DNA of 64,000 nt from Flavobacterium crocinum (GCF_003122385.1 NZ_CP029255.1:3596001-3660000); one strand, 5' to 3'; shown: positions 18,530 to 27,714, numbered from the stretch's first letter. The notes: generated by a model not told the origin, from the letters alone. Translations and numbers: made by a program.

Positions 18530-21500
18530 TTAAAAACTGCAATTAAACTGTAAAGTATAGTTACGCTGCGGTGGAAGCGTATTATAGTTATTGTTTGACA
18601 GATATTGCGGATCGATTCCTAAATCATTTTTAACCCATAATAATCCTAAATTTCGAGCTGCAAAATTGAAGTTTAACGACTTTATAAACGTGTTTTCAAT
18701 CCATTTTGACGGAACATTGTAACCCAAAGAGATTTGCTGTAATCTAATATTGTCTGCAGGAAGTACGTTTATGTCTGCCATTTGATAACGATTTAAACTA
18801 TTATAATTGATGTTTGCAAGTCCAGGAACATTTGTAGAAACTTCATCGCCAGCTTGTCTCCATCTTTGAGCCACCAATTCGTCTTTAGCAACCGCTCCAT
18901 ATTGAAGTCCAGAATAAGAAGGGTAATTTTGTAAAACGGTATTTCTAAATACATGACCAGCATAGTACGTAATTTGAACACCTAATCTGAAGTTTTTATA
19001 TGAGAAATCATTCATAAATCCTCCAAAATAAGGCGCAAAAGTAGTTCCCATTTTTTTCAGGTCATGTATATCAATATTAGCGATACCTTGTGATGAACTT
19101 ACCGTTGTACCATCTTTTTTATACACAGTAGATTGTCCTGTCGCATCTAAACCGGCCCAATGGTATGCGTAGATAGTTCCAATTGAATTTCCTAAAATAG
19201 GCTGCGAACCTAAATATTGATTGGCAGTCGTAACAGTATAGCGAGAATCAGTTACTTCATTTGTATTATAAGAGAAGTTTAAACTGCTGTTCCATTTAAA
19301 TGCTGTGTTTACAATTGCTCCAGACAAACTAACATCAACACCATGTCCTTTTAGTGAAGCGGTATTATAATTCAAATAAGCCCAGCCTGTCGTTGGATTA
19401 AAAGGTACGTTGGCTAAAATGTTATCTGTTTTTTTAGAATAAAAATCAACAGCACCTCTTAAACGATTATTAAAAAATCCGTAGTCTAAAGCAAAGTTTA
19501 AAGTTTTAGTTATTTCCCACGTAATATCTGGATTTTGTGGTAATGAAATAGAAGCTGTTGGTAAGTTCGTATTATAATCTATTGAACCTACGCTGATTAT
19601 AGCACTTTTACTTCCAAAACCTCCACCTGGAGCAGTTCCTCCTATACCGTATGTAACTCTAAATGCTAAGTCGCTTAACCAATTGGCATTTCTTAAGAAA
19701 GATTCTTTATTAATATCCCATTTTCCACCTACAGACCAGAAAGGCTTGGCTCTGTCTTTTCTTGAAGCTCCTAATAAATTAACATCATCAAAACGAGCAC
19801 TTCCTGAAATATGATATCGGTTCATAAAATCATAAGAAGCTAAACTGTAGTAAGACAAAAAGCGGTCTCTATATCTACTGATACTATTATCCGAGCTTCC
19901 TATCATGCTTTGCCATCCGTAGATAGTAGTATAATATACTGTTGGATTTACTGTTGCTCCAGAATTTGTATCTAAATCATAACCGTAATATCTCTGCGTA
20001 GAACCTTCTCTGCGTTCTTCTCTGGTCTCACCACCAGCAAGGAAGTGCAAGCTATTATTATCATTAAAGTTCTTATTGATATTCATTTGAAAACGCATAC
20101 TTACCGATTCATTTGATGAAGTGGTGTTGTATAAATAAGAACCAACCGGTATTCCATAAACTAATTTGCCAGCCGTATTAGAAGAGGTGGCCATATTAAT
20201 CATGTTTCTCGTATAGTAGCTGTCTAACTCACTCAATGACTTCGTTTTATTTCCTATTGAAGTATACACTCCAGAAGCTTCGAAGTTTAACCAATCGGTA
20301 GCTTTTGCTATTAAACTAGCGTTCAATCGGATGTTTCCTCCTTTGGTTACTACATTAGAGTAGTTTAACTCATCTAAGTAGTTGTAAGTCCATGGTAAAT
20401 AACCTTTTGCTTCATATTTTTGTGCCACATTAGGTCTGAAGGCAATATAACGATCAATACCATTCCCGTTACCATCAGCAATCATATCATAAGGACGTAA
20501 AGCAAATTCTGATACATTAGATAATGCTTCATTCGCTGTATTGTTTACCTGAAAATTGGAGTTTACGTAGTTTACTCCCGTGTTTAATTTCAAAAAGCTT
20601 TTAAGCTGAAAAGAATTATTTAAAGTTAAATTATACGATTCAGATTTATTGCCTCTCATTGCCGCTTCATCGTTATTATAACCTAAAGACAAATAATAAG
20701 TACTTTTATCAGACCCTCCGCTTACAGACAAATCATATTGTCTGGTAATGGAGCTTCTTAATAAATATTTATTGATTTGTCCTAAATTATCATTTTGTGC
20801 CAGCTGGTTTAATAATTGATCTCTTTGCGCCAAAGAAATTTCACCTCTTTGCTGTCTGAACATAATTTCCTGAGCAGCACTAGGATTTTTATCATTACCG
20901 GAACCAATGGAATTATTAATATTATCTGCTACAAATCCTCCTGTTACTAAATCTTTTTCATAATCAATATATTGAGCAGTATTCATAACACGAAGTTTGC
21001 TTAAATCGATTCTTTCACCAATAGAAGTACTGCTGTTGAAATTGATAATTGGATCTCCTTTTTTACCTTTTTTAGTTATGACCACAATTACACCGTTGGC
21101 AGCACGCGCACCCCAAATTGAAGATGCTGCTGCATCTTTTAAAACAGTGATACTTTCTACGTCATCAGGATTTACATAACTTAAGATAGAAGATCCAGGC
21201 ACGCCTCTTTTACTAAAAGCAAAATCTTCAGGCTGAGGAAAACCATCAATTACAACTAATGGCTGTCCCGTACCACCGTAATTATTAGTTCCTCGTACAG
21301 AAATAGAACCTGTTCTGGGATCAACTCGTACGCCGGCCATTTTTCCTTCTATTCTGGACTGAATGTCAACTGTTGGAACTTCTGCCAGTTCTTTGGCACC
21401 AATCACTTCAAAAGATCCTGTAACTCTTTCTTTTGGAAGGTCGGTATATCCGTTAGAAGCTACAATTTCTACAGAATGAAGTTCCATTACATCCGGAACA

Positions 21501-22099
21501 AGTGTTATATCAATTACTCTTTTATTGTTGACTGCAACTGTAACGGTTTTGAAACCTAACGAACTGAAAACAATAGTATCATTTGGAGCAACTCTCATTC
21601 GGTAATCACCTTCTTTTCTGGTGATATCCCAGGTTTGTTTTCCTCTTAAGACAACGTTTACACCAATAAGTGGTGCACCTTTTTTATCGGTTACTTTACC
21701 GGTTAATTCGTATTCCAGTTGTTCTGCTTTCTTTTTATTTTTTTTGACAACAACTTGTTTATCAATAATATCAAAAGTAAGATTGTTGCTTCTTAAAGCA
21801 TTATTTAAAATTTCTTCTAAAGTCGCATCTTTGTCCAATGTAATCGTATTGGCCGATTTTAGCACATCATCATTATAGAAGAAGACATAGTTAGTCTGTT
21901 TTTCTAAAGTAGAAAATACCTCGGTTAGTGGCGTGTTCTTGAAACGAACATGTATTTTATTTTGTCCTAAAGAAGGGTTCGCATATAAACTACACATACT
22001 TATCCAAATAAATGCAGTAACAGATCTCATAAGCAGCAGATATAGGTAATAGTGGTATCGTCCAGAAAAATACTTTTCTGAATTATGTTTTTTATTCAT
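18530..22099 (-). CDS. SusC/RagA TonB-dependent transporter with STN signalling domain
   Basis: 1189-residue outer-membrane receptor. In order: a signal region ending near SLGQ; an STN secretin/TonB N-terminal domain (about residues 45-120; IHVRFKNTPLTEVFSTLEKQTNY); a carboxypeptidase-like regulatory Ig fold (ELTGKVTDKKGAPLIGVNVVLRG); a plug (RIEGKMAGVRVDPRTGSISVRGTNNYG, then DDVESITVLKDAAASSIWGARAANGVIVV); and a long beta-barrel ending in an aromatic residue (LQFNCSF). The STN domain predicts signalling to the FecR anti-sigma protein encoded just upstream, so the transporter should induce its own locus when loaded. Strong operon linkage: SusD follows 17 bp downstream. Confidence 0.96.
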   Translation of the reverse strand: MNKKHNSEKYFSGRYHYYLYLLLMRSVTAFIWISMCSLYANPSLGQNKIHVRFKNTPLTEVFSTLEKQTNYVFFYNDDVLKSANTITLDKDATLEEILNNALRSNNLTFDIIDKQVVVKKNKKKAEQLEYELTGKVTDKKGAPLIGVNVVLRGKQTWDITRKEGDYRMRVAPNDTIVFSSLGFKTVTVAVNNKRVIDITLVPDVMELHSVEIVASNGYTDLPKERVTGSFEVIGAKELAEVPTVDIQSRIEGKMAGVRVDPRTGSISVRGTNNYGGTGQPLVVIDGFPQPEDFAFSKRGVPGSSILSYVNPDDVESITVLKDAAASSIWGARAANGVIVVITKKGKKGDPIINFNSSTSIGERIDLSKLRVMNTAQYIDYEKDLVTGGFVADNINNSIGSGNDKNPSAAQEIMFRQQRGEISLAQRDQLLNQLAQNDNLGQINKYLLRSSITRQYDLSVSGGSDKSTYYLSLGYNNDEAAMRGNKSESYNLTLNNSFQLKSFLKLNTGVNYVNSNFQVNNTANEALSNVSEFALRPYDMIADGNGNGIDRYIAFRPNVAQKYEAKGYLPWTYNYLDELNYSNVVTKGGNIRLNASLIAKATDWLNFEASGVYTSIGNKTKSLSELDSYYTRNMINMATSSNTAGKLVYGIPVGSYLYNTTSSNESVSMRFQMNINKNFNDNNSLHFLAGGETREERREGSTQRYYGYDLDTNSGATVNPTVYYTTIYGWQSMIGSSDNSISRYRDRFLSYYSLASYDFMNRYHISGSARFDDVNLLGASRKDRAKPFWSVGGKWDINKESFLRNANWLSDLAFRVTYGIGGTAPGGGFGSKSAIISVGSIDYNTNLPTASISLPQNPDITWEITKTLNFALDYGFFNNRLRGAVDFYSKKTDNILANVPFNPTTGWAYLNYNTASLKGHGVDVSLSGAIVNTAFKWNSSLNFSYNTNEVTDSRYTVTTANQYLGSQPILGNSIGTIYAYHWAGLDATGQSTVYKKDGTTVSSSQGIANIDIHDLKKMGTTFAPYFGGFMNDFSYKNFRLGVQITYYAGHVFRNTVLQNYPSYSGLQYGAVAKDELVAQRWRQAGDEVSTNVPGLANINYNSLNRYQMADINVLPADNIRLQQISLGYNVPSKWIENTFIKSLNFNFAARNLGLLWVKNDLGIDPQYLSNNNYNTLPPQRNYTLQFNCSF

Positions 22100-22122
22100 A
22101 ATTTTGTTTTGAATTTAAGAGA

Positions 22123-22182
22123 TAGTCAATTAGCGTTGACTACAGTTCTACAATGCCAAAAGATGGTTCCAACATCTTTTGG
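22123..22182 (-). promoter_or_regulatory. Palindrome and strong hairpin in the FecR-SusC gap
   Basis: Two perfect inverted repeats lie upstream of the SusC start (22099). TAGTCAA/TTGACTA is at 22123-22142 and CCAAAAGATG/CATCTTTTGG is at 22156-22182. The second has nine T on its plus-strand side, so in the direction of transcription an A-tract precedes the stem and no U-tract follows. That does not fit a terminator for FecR. It could be an operator or an mRNA-stability hairpin protecting the high-level SusCD message. Confidence 0.5.
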
Positions 22183-22275
22183 TTTTTTTTTGGTTAGTTT
22201 TTACAAATAAGGTTGATATGTTTATTTCTGGTCTTATATCATAGGCTTTGGTGGTTTTAGAATTGATTTTTTTAT

Positions 22276-23328
22276 TTATTTAATTGTAATAGTTCTTTGG
22301 TTTGCGTTAACAGTACAGTTGTTGTTGGTAATACTCGCTAAAGTACTTGCCAGATTATTTAAATTTTCATTTAAAGCAAAAGATCCGGAATAATTAGCGT
22401 CGAGGTTTAAATCGGATCCTTTGATAAATTCAATTTTATAATATTTTGAAAGTTTGCCTAAAATGGTATTCAAAGACTGGCTTTTGAAAGTAAAATAACC
22501 TTCTCTCCAGGATAAGATAGAAGCAACATCTTTTCGTTCTACTTTAAGCTGTTTTTGATCTTTATTGATGGTAGCAATCATTCCAGGCGTTAAATCTTCC
22601 TGAATTTCTTTATTGCTTAACAATCCTTTTTTGTTGTAGGTAATTCGAACTTTTCCTTGTAATAAAGCAGTTTGAACCGTTTCGTCTTCAGGATATGAAC
22701 TCACATTGAAAACAGTTCCCAGTACTCGAACATTACATTCTTTTGTTTTTACGAAAAAAGGCTTGGCTTTGTTATGCGCAACATCAAAAGCCGCTTCACC
22801 AGTTAAATAAACTTCACGAATCGATCCGTCAAATTGAGTAGGATAGATTAAGGACGAACCCGAATTCAGCCAAACGGTTGTCCCGTCGGTTAAAACGATT
22901 TGTGTTCTTTTTCCGTAAGGAACCCTAACCGTATTAAAAGAAGCGCTGTTGGAGTTGGTATTGATAGCTTGTTCTCCAACCGTAACTTTTTGGCCATTTT
23001 TTCCGTAACTAATGATTGAGCTGTCTTGTACAGCAATAGTCTTCTGATCTTGCAGCACAAGAGAGATATCCTCTAAGTCTGCATTAGATTCTGTTGTTAA
23101 TCCTTTTTCAGCAAAAAGCTCTAAATCGGTTTTAGGTTTGCTTACTGGAGTTCGGTTCAGAAACAATCCGGCTAAAAGTGCAACGCTCGCAGCAGCAGAA
23201 AAGGCGATTAATCTTTTCTTTTTTCGGCGTCCGGCTTCTTTTTGTTCCAGCTCGATTAAACCATGACGAATTTGACTCTTTAAAGAATCTTTTTCATCGT
23301 TCGATATTTTATTAAAATTAATTTGCAA
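22276..23328 (-). CDS. FecR-family anti-sigma factor
   Basis: 350-residue membrane regulator. The cytosolic N-terminus (about 40 residues, basic) is followed by one transmembrane helix (LIAFSAAASVALLAGLFLN, near 41-60). The periplasmic FecR domain contains VPYGKRTQIVLTDGTTVWLNSGSSLIYPTQF and GEAAFDVAHNKAKPFFVKT. The C-terminal domain (LNTILGKLSKYYKIEFI) would contact the STN domain of the partner SusC. It lies 75 bp after the sigma gene. Expected role: hold the ECF sigma factor until the transporter signals substrate. Confidence 0.95.
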   Translation of the reverse strand: MQINFNKISNDEKDSLKSQIRHGLIELEQKEAGRRKKKRLIAFSAAASVALLAGLFLNRTPVSKPKTDLELFAEKGLTTESNADLEDISLVLQDQKTIAVQDSSIISYGKNGQKVTVGEQAINTNSNSASFNTVRVPYGKRTQIVLTDGTTVWLNSGSSLIYPTQFDGSIREVYLTGEAAFDVAHNKAKPFFVKTKECNVRVLGTVFNVSSYPEDETVQTALLQGKVRITYNKKGLLSNKEIQEDLTPGMIATINKDQKQLKVERKDVASILSWREGYFTFKSQSLNTILGKLSKYYKIEFIKGSDLNLDANYSGSFALNENLNNLASTLASITNNNCTVNANQRTITIK

Positions 23329-23403
23329 GGCGATGTTTTTATGGGGTATATAATACTAAGAGAACCACTCTTGTAAAACATAGACATAAAAAATAACCTT
23401 TTT

Positions 23404-23949
23404 TTAAAGTTTTTTTCGAAGTTCTTTCAAACACCTGTATATCAGTGTTCTGCAGGACTCGATAGAAATACCTAAAATAGATGCAATTTCTTCATAAGGT
23501 TTGTCTTCGTTAAATCTGTAGAATAAAGCTTTGCGCTGTTTATCGGTAAGTTCTTCCATTGCAAAAGCCAGTCTGGAGTTCAGCGCTTGATGGTTTTCTT
23601 CCTCAATTAAAGTGTCTTCAAAAGAAAGTTCTTTTAGTATAACCGAATCATAGTCAGTACTTAAAGAGAATGTTTTTTGTGCAGATTTATGCTTTTTTAA
23701 AACATTTCGCTGTGTGATTTTAAACAAATACGATTTTACATTTACGCTTTCGGCAAGACCGCTTCGGTATTTGTAAATGTCTAAAAAGACGTCATGAATA
23801 GCGTCTTTAGCAATAGAAGTTTCGTTAGTATATTGTAAAGCAAAAGTAAGCAAAACATCAGCGTAACTATCATACAGCTTTTCAAAGGCGGAAATATCAC
23901 CTTTTTTAATCTGCTGCCATAATAAAATATCTGATGTGGTATTCTCCAT
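23404..23949 (-). CDS. ECF RNA polymerase sigma factor, FecI-like
   Basis: 181 residues with region 2 (FEKLYDSYADVLLTFALQYTNETSIAKDAIHDVFLDIYKY, the core and -10 recognition helix) and region 4 (MEELTDKQRKALFYRFNEDKPYEEIASILGISIESCRTLIYRCLKELR, the -35 HTH). The length is normal for Bacteroidota ECF factors. Its FecR partner is the next gene. It probably directs transcription of the SusCD-peptidase genes, and a TAnnTTTG housekeeping-type box just upstream suggests basal expression by the main sigma factor. Confidence 0.95.
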   Translation of the reverse strand: MENTTSDILLWQQIKKGDISAFEKLYDSYADVLLTFALQYTNETSIAKDAIHDVFLDIYKYRSGLAESVNVKSYLFKITQRNVLKKHKSAQKTFSLSTDYDSVILKELSFEDTLIEEENHQALNSRLAFAMEELTDKQRKALFYRFNEDKPYEEIASILGISIESCRTLIYRCLKELRKKL

Positions 23950-23980
23950 TTAAGGAATAAAATTGTTGTTGATTTTTGAG

Positions 23981-23988
23981 CAAATCTA
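23981..23988 (-). promoter_or_regulatory. Possible -7 box of the sigma-factor gene
   Basis: Minus-strand TAGATTTG matches the Bacteroidota TAnnTTTG consensus and sits 31 bp upstream of the ECF sigma start. No clean TTG is found 19 nt further up (TTT instead), so this is only a candidate. Confidence 0.35.
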
Positions 23989-24243
23989 TAACTTTTATCA
24001 GTTGATTAAATAATATTTCGAATATTTCGCATCATTTTGAAGATTTTGGTCAAAATAATGGCGATAATTTTGTTAAAATAAGTTTAGGGAAATAGTGTTA
24101 ATATTTGCTTGAAAGAAAAAGAGTTCATCCTAACAAATAATCTTTTTCTTAACATTTCTACAAAGTAAAAATAAACTCAAAACCAGTCCAACACATTCAA
24201 TATCTTTAAACTAAATACCTTTAAATTAAAAAAGTATAAGCCT

Positions 24244-25782
24244 TTACGCTACTTCATTATTATTTTGAAGATAAGTAATAAAAGCCAAAGGAGAGACACC
24301 TGTAATTTTTTTGAATGTAATCGTAAATCGGCTGTGTGATGCAAAACCTGCCTGATCGGCAAGATAACTAATTTTATATTTCAAATAAGCAGGATCATTT
24401 TTTAAACGGTCCACGATATAATCGATTCGTAACTCATTAATATAGCCAGCAAAATCTTTTGATTTATGTTTGTTTATAACATAAGAAAGATAACGATGGT
24501 TGATATTCAATTCTGAAGCGACTGAATTAAGCGACAACGTTTTGTTAAGATAAGAAAGGGAACTTTCAAATTCTTTTATTTTTTCTAAAATAGCTTTTTC
24601 AGTTGCTTCAGGCATGTATTCTTTTGAAGCATCTTTTTTGATTTCTGTCTCATTTTCTTCAATTGTGTCGACTTTGCTGTTTTTTATAAAAGCTTTGATT
24701 TTTTTATGATCCTGTTTTCTTTTATAGGCATAAAGTGCGACGGTAATAAACACTGTAAACAGACAAATACCAATAATAATCAGTTTATGTTTTTGATACT
24801 CAGACTGACTCTGCAAATGACTTTTTCGTATAGATCGGATTAAATCATCAGCAATCACTTTTTTATTGTCATTATCAGCTTTGGTTAGTTTTAAGTTCTT
24901 TTCATTATAAGAAATGTACTTTTTAGAATCGGTCTTTTTGTAAAACTCCATAAAAGAATTGTAAACCTCTTGTTTCAGGGCTGAGTAATCTGATTTTTCT
25001 GCAACCTCTTCGGCTTTTTTATAATAGGATAAAGCCTTCTTGTAATTTTTCATTTCAACATACACATTTGCTATTCCATTATAAATAAACCCCTTTAACG
25101 GATTGTCATAAGACAAAGATTCCTGAAGTTCTTTTTCGGCTTTTTCATAATGATACAAAGCAGAATCTCCCTTTTTCAGTTCCAGATAATTTCGGGCTAT
25201 CAGTTCGTCATTGATCGCAATTTGATAATTTTTATCACTAACAGAAGCCGCTTTTTCAAATAACTGAATTCCTTTTTTAAGATGTAAAATCGCTTTTGAA
25301 TAGTTAGAATCCAGCAACTCATAACAAGCCAGTTCCTGAGATAAATTTCCCTGAAATCGGTACATTTCGCTTTCGTCTTTGATTTTTTTACTGATAGAAA
25401 CGGCTTTATTCAGGTAGATTTTTCCGGTTTCATATATTTCACTTTCACGATAAAGTGAAGCCATGAAGCCATATATTTTAGCCAAAGTCGCAAAGTCTTT
25501 CCCTTTAAGTGCTAAACTATCCGCTTGTTTTAGGGCGTTAATAGCCTCGTTATTAATTCCATACTGATATAAAATATGCGCTTTGAGCATACGGGTTTTT
25601 ATTTTATCCGGATTGTTTTTGGCAAGAGTATATAAATAATCGGTATTGCTTAATGCCTTTTTTGGATTGGAACTCAATAAAACCTGATAGGTTTCAGTAT
25701 AAATACGGTCAAAAGCATCTTGGGAATGACCAAAATAAAAAGAAAGAAAAAAGGTAAGGAGGAGAGTATTTTTGAGTTGCAT
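24244..25782 (-). CDS. TPR-transmembrane-AraC HTH hybrid regulator
   Basis: 512 residues. A signal-like N-terminus (LLLTFFLSFYFGHSQ) is followed by about 300 residues of TPR-like helices (for example LKGFIYNGIANVYVEMKNYKKALSYYKKAEEV). One transmembrane helix (KLIIIGICLFTVFITVALYAYKRK) comes next, then a cytosolic AraC-type DNA-binding domain (LNSVASELNINHRYLSYVINKHK ... ISYLADQAGFASHSRFTITFKKITGVSPLAF). This architecture puts the TPR sensor outside the inner membrane and the HTH inside, as in other Bacteroidota one-protein regulators. It lies 294 bp upstream of, and on the same strand as, the ECF sigma gene. A role in controlling that locus is possible but unproven. Confidence 0.9.
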   Translation of the reverse strand: MQLKNTLLLTFFLSFYFGHSQDAFDRIYTETYQVLLSSNPKKALSNTDYLYTLAKNNPDKIKTRMLKAHILYQYGINNEAINALKQADSLALKGKDFATLAKIYGFMASLYRESEIYETGKIYLNKAVSISKKIKDESEMYRFQGNLSQELACYELLDSNYSKAILHLKKGIQLFEKAASVSDKNYQIAINDELIARNYLELKKGDSALYHYEKAEKELQESLSYDNPLKGFIYNGIANVYVEMKNYKKALSYYKKAEEVAEKSDYSALKQEVYNSFMEFYKKTDSKKYISYNEKNLKLTKADNDNKKVIADDLIRSIRKSHLQSQSEYQKHKLIIIGICLFTVFITVALYAYKRKQDHKKIKAFIKNSKVDTIEENETEIKKDASKEYMPEATEKAILEKIKEFESSLSYLNKTLSLNSVASELNINHRYLSYVINKHKSKDFAGYINELRIDYIVDRLKNDPAYLKYKISYLADQAGFASHSRFTITFKKITGVSPLAFITYLQNNNEVA

Positions 25783-26386
25783 GTGGTATTTAGTGATAAT
25801 TTAGAACGATCAGTTTTATATTAAAAATATATATACTGCTCTTTTAATATAATTTTAGTATAGTAAAAGGGAAATGTAGGTATAATTTTTCAAAATCCGG
25901 TTGGGTATTTGTTTTCTTAACAACATTAAATTTTTATGTGTGATTAGTCTTTAATATTTGCATCAAATAGATGAAGTTTGACCTGTAAGCGGGATTTTAA
26001 ATCTCCAAAACCGGATTGCTTTTTAAAGCGTTTTAATTCAGTTTGTTATGTCTTTTTTGTTGGAGAAATATTTTACTTATTGCGTAATTGGTAAAGAAAT
26101 CTGGCATTTTTCCCTCTTTCAAATGACTAGTTTCGCTTCTAAGTTTTTGAATACAAAAGTTTAATTTTTGTTGTGAAACTTTTTTTGTTGGGCTGCTGGT
26201 TTCGTTAAAGGCTGCACAATTTCCCTCATTTTTTATTTCCTTAAATACATTAAGACAATCCTGTCATGGCAGGCTCTAGAGGGGTCCGGAGTTTATTTGC
26301 TTTTAATGTATAAAATCGATTTGAGTAGAACTTGAGCATCTGAAACCAGCAGTTTAAAAAAAATGATATAAAAGTAATTTACCGTA
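25783..26386. other. 604-bp intergenic stretch without a gene
   Basis: No plausible ORF on either strand. Most of it is A/T-rich. A small G/C-rich island at about 26259-26291 stands out, with the inverted repeat CCTG-tcatgg-CAGG (26260-26273) and the palindromes CTCTAGAG and TCCGGA close together. I cannot assign it to a known RNA or regulatory class. Confidence 0.5.
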
Positions 26387-26842
26387 ATGAAAAGAAAATA
26401 TACAAAATCGGCATTATTGTTAATAGACATACAAAATGATTACTTCTATAAAGGAAAAATGGAATTTAAAGGAAGTTATGAAGTTGTTGCAAGAGCTAAG
26501 AAAATTTTGGATTCTTTTAGAAAGAAAAGAAAAACCGTTATTCATATACAGCATATAGCAGTCAAAAAGAATGCGACCCACTTTATTTCGGGAACTTATG
26601 GGGCAGAAATATATGAAGAAGTAACCCCGAAAGAGAACGAAACGATAATTGTAAAAAATACTCCCAACGGGTTTATTGATACCGGTTTATTTGAATACTT
26701 AAAAAACAATCAGATCGAAAATCTGACCATTGTTGGAATGCTGGACAATATGTCAAATGATCCCACAGTAAGAACCGCAAAAGATTTAGGCTTTAACGTT
26801 CAGTTGTGGGAAGATCAAAAAGCAAATCTTAGCGTTGTTTAA
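26387..26842 (+). CDS. Isochorismatase-fold protein lacking the catalytic cysteine
   Basis: 151 residues of the cysteine-hydrolase (isochorismatase/nicotinamidase) fold. The first catalytic position is kept (Asp14 in ALLLIDIQNDYF), and the conserved lysine is Lys90 in IIVKNTPNGFIDTGL. The segment that normally reads GxxTxxCVxxTxRxA is GMLDNMSNDPTVRTA, so the nucleophile position is Ser123, not Cys. The protein ends soon after LWEDQKANLSVV, shorter than the usual ~180 or more residues. It is therefore either a non-catalytic descendant or a changed-mechanism enzyme. It stands alone, with a minus-strand gene on its right. Confidence 0.85.
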   Translation: MKRKYTKSALLLIDIQNDYFYKGKMEFKGSYEVVARAKKILDSFRKKRKTVIHIQHIAVKKNATHFISGTYGAEIYEEVTPKENETIIVKNTPNGFIDTGLFEYLKNNQIENLTIVGMLDNMSNDPTVRTAKDLGFNVQLWEDQKANLSVV

Positions 26843-26890
26843 ATAACGCCGGATATTGGAACAAACTTTTTTTGAAAGGTAAAAGTGCTG

Positions 26891-27079
26891 TTATTCAGTT
26901 TCAAAATGATCCAATTCATAAGTATCTGATTCAGGATTGGTTTCTTCAATTTTATCATCCCAGTGTCCCCAGTCTCCCTGATACGATTTTACAAATATAA
27001 GTTCATCATTTTCTCCTTTGTGTACGCGTGTTGTACATAAAAAAGTTTTAGCAGTTTTAATTGTTGCAGGAGTTTCCAT
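26891..27079 (-). CDS. Small acidic hypothetical protein
   Basis: 62 residues, acidic in the C-terminal half (GDWGHWDDKIEETNPESDTYELDHFETE) and with no membrane segment. I do not recognise a family. Support comes from a start ATG 29 bp downstream of a good TAnnTTTG box, protein-like composition, and a position in an otherwise empty 500-bp gap. A longer antisense reading of the same DNA in another frame looks like noise. Confidence 0.5.
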   Translation of the reverse strand: METPATIKTAKTFLCTTRVHKGENDELIFVKSYQGDWGHWDDKIEETNPESDTYELDHFETE

Positions 27080-27108
27080 GGTCGTAAAGTTATTAAGTTA
27101 AGTAATTT

Positions 27109-27116
27109 CAAAAGTA
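27109..27116 (-). promoter_or_regulatory. Possible -7 box for the small acidic protein gene
   Basis: Minus-strand TACTTTTG fits TAnnTTTG and sits 29 bp before the ATG at 27079. No -33 TTG with ideal spacing was seen. Confidence 0.4.
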
Positions 27117-27311
27117 AAGAAGGACTAATCAAACCAGTTATATAATAAAAGCAAAATGTTGTTGAATTATCATGTAACCGGTTTATTATCAATTTATTTG
27201 TGAAGTTGTGTTTACTGTTTTTTTGACTTTATACTGCTTTCAAAATGAAAATTTTATGTGTGATATGGATATAAAAACTAAGTTTTAGTTAAAAGAAATA
27301 TAAAAATGATG

Positions 27312-27319
27312 TACTTTTG
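27312..27319 (+). promoter_or_regulatory. Possible -7 box of the copper-associated locus
   Basis: TACTTTTG, a perfect TAnnTTTG match, begins 31 bp upstream of the TTG start of the first small Cys-motif protein. The upstream -33 element is poor (TTT/TTA). Confidence 0.45.
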
Positions 27320-27342
27320 CCCTCAAAATAATTAACAAGCAG

Positions 27343-27714
27343 TTGAAAAGGTTAATCATCATAGTACTTTCCATTTTAATTTTGTCGCCATCATTTGGCA
27401 GCTTGTTCGTTTATGCTTCCTTCAAAATCAATCAGGAAGAAATTGCAAAAACGATTTGTGTACAACGCAAACAAGTCTTTAATAACTGTAACGGTCGATG
27501 CGAACTTCAAAAAAGCATCAAAAAATATTCTGATAACGAAAAGAAAATGCAGGACAGCCTAAAAGAAAAATTAGAGCTTGTTTATGTGCAGAATACTGCT
27601 GAAGTTGTTATTAATGCACTTCCAGTTATCGAATCAAAAGAAAATACTTCTGTTTTGTTTGAAAAGAAACCAATCCGGGCTTCTAATCTTACTTTTCATC
27701 CTCCGCTCGTATAA
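27343..27714 (+). CDS. Small membrane/secreted protein with CX(n)CxGxC motif, first paralogue
   Basis: 123 residues starting at a TTG (MKRLIIIVLSILILSPSFGSLFVYASF, an N-terminal hydrophobic anchor or signal). The key segment is FKINQEEIAKTICVQRKQVFNNCNGRCELQK: three cysteines in the pattern C-x9-C-x3-C with a conserved NCNGRCELxK. The same pattern occurs in the protein at 30929-31366, although the two C-termini differ. Both end in a proline motif (HPPLV here). Three clustered cysteines outside the cytoplasm suggest metal binding. No characterised family is known to me. It heads the copper-associated gene run. Confidence 0.75.
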   Translation: MKRLIIIVLSILILSPSFGSLFVYASFKINQEEIAKTICVQRKQVFNNCNGRCELQKSIKKYSDNEKKMQDSLKEKLELVYVQNTAEVVINALPVIESKENTSVLFEKKPIRASNLTFHPPLV

